NCBI GenBank assembly: GCA_023091735.1
Contig: JALKBU010001091.1
Span: 1-16,934 of the forward strand
DNA from: Trichomonas tenax
Lineage: Eukaryota; Parabasalia; Trichomonadida; Trichomonadidae
Direction: 5' to 3'
DNA length: 16,934 nucleotides
Shown piece after piece: positions 16,634 to 16,934 of this stretch. The notes beneath the pieces were generated by a model, which was not told the origin of the DNA, did no database searches, and saw nothing but the letters and a program-made list of their open reading frames with translations. Every line of letters begins with the position of its first letter. Positions within the stretch are counted from its first letter, which is position 1. The position numbers were made by a program, and so were the translations under genes.

Positions 16634-16934
16634 TGTATAAAAACTTAAGAAAGAACAATCCGTTTGTGAAGTTCACATTCGATTATTCTTATAATTATGT
16701 CTTTAATTGATTCAAAAAGATTAAAAATATTTTGATAAAACTCAATAATATATTTTTTGAAATTTTGAATATCTAGAAAAGTAGAATGAATACCATTGTT
16801 ATCGATATTCAATATGCAAATGTATTTAAACACTTTATGAAATTAAAAGATTCAAAAATATAGAAAATAATTCATCAAGAATCAGATATATAACTATACA
16901 GACTGGGTCGTGATGAAATATATAGTTTAATGAT
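16634..16934. other. A+T-rich end of window
   Basis: No supported gene. A 62-codon minus-strand frame (16645-16833) is rich in I, N, K and F, as expected from base composition alone, and matches no family I know. Confidence 0.55.

Noticed and set aside
16645..16833. 62-codon minus-strand open frame at the right end
   Set aside because: Rich in I, N, K and F as expected from base composition, without an initiator or recognisable family.

Overview
This window looks like nuclear DNA of a trichomonad flagellate, most likely Trichomonas vaginalis or a close relative. The genes are intronless, sit on both strands and are separated by A+T-rich spacers. At least two start codons have an initiator-like TCATTT 10-14 bases upstream, which is the core promoter known in trichomonads. 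I see no trichomonad-type intron (GTATGT-type donor with an ACTAACACACAG-type acceptor). The content also fits: a CAMK-like kinase, a Rab, a flagellar dynein-regulatory-complex protein and a decayed ankyrin-repeat gene. The sequence alone does not settle the species.

Layout from left to right. A protein kinase (+, 359-1320) is split by a one-base frameshift in an A-tract. It faces a secreted histidine acid phosphatase (-, 1375-2523), with only 54 bases between the two ends. Next is a tail-anchored, SNARE-like protein (-, 2770-3390), divergent from a Rab GTPase (+, 3706-4314). A small PSI-domain single-pass membrane protein resembling PTTG1IP (+, 4570-4947) follows. Then come DRC1 of the axonemal nexin link (-, 5337-7238), a membrane-anchored P-loop ATPase of unknown role (+, 7832-9094) and a 1225-residue talin-like FERM protein (-, 9207-12884). 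A spacer of about 1.6 kb holds clustered inverted and direct repeats and a GC-richer hairpin island. The window ends with an ankyrin-repeat pseudogene (+, 14483-16633).

There is no operon logic. The genes are independent units with their own promoters, and neighbours share function only loosely: the SNARE-like protein and the Rab both suggest membrane traffic and share a divergent spacer; DRC1 belongs to the flagellum; the talin-like protein suggests a membrane-to-actin link. I do not see a clear new multi-gene system. The least explained items are the membrane-anchored ATPase, the shortened talin-like protein, the repeat cluster at 13693-13940, the hairpin island at 14258-14370, and a TATCGTC heptamer repeated upstream of the Rab and PSI-domain genes.
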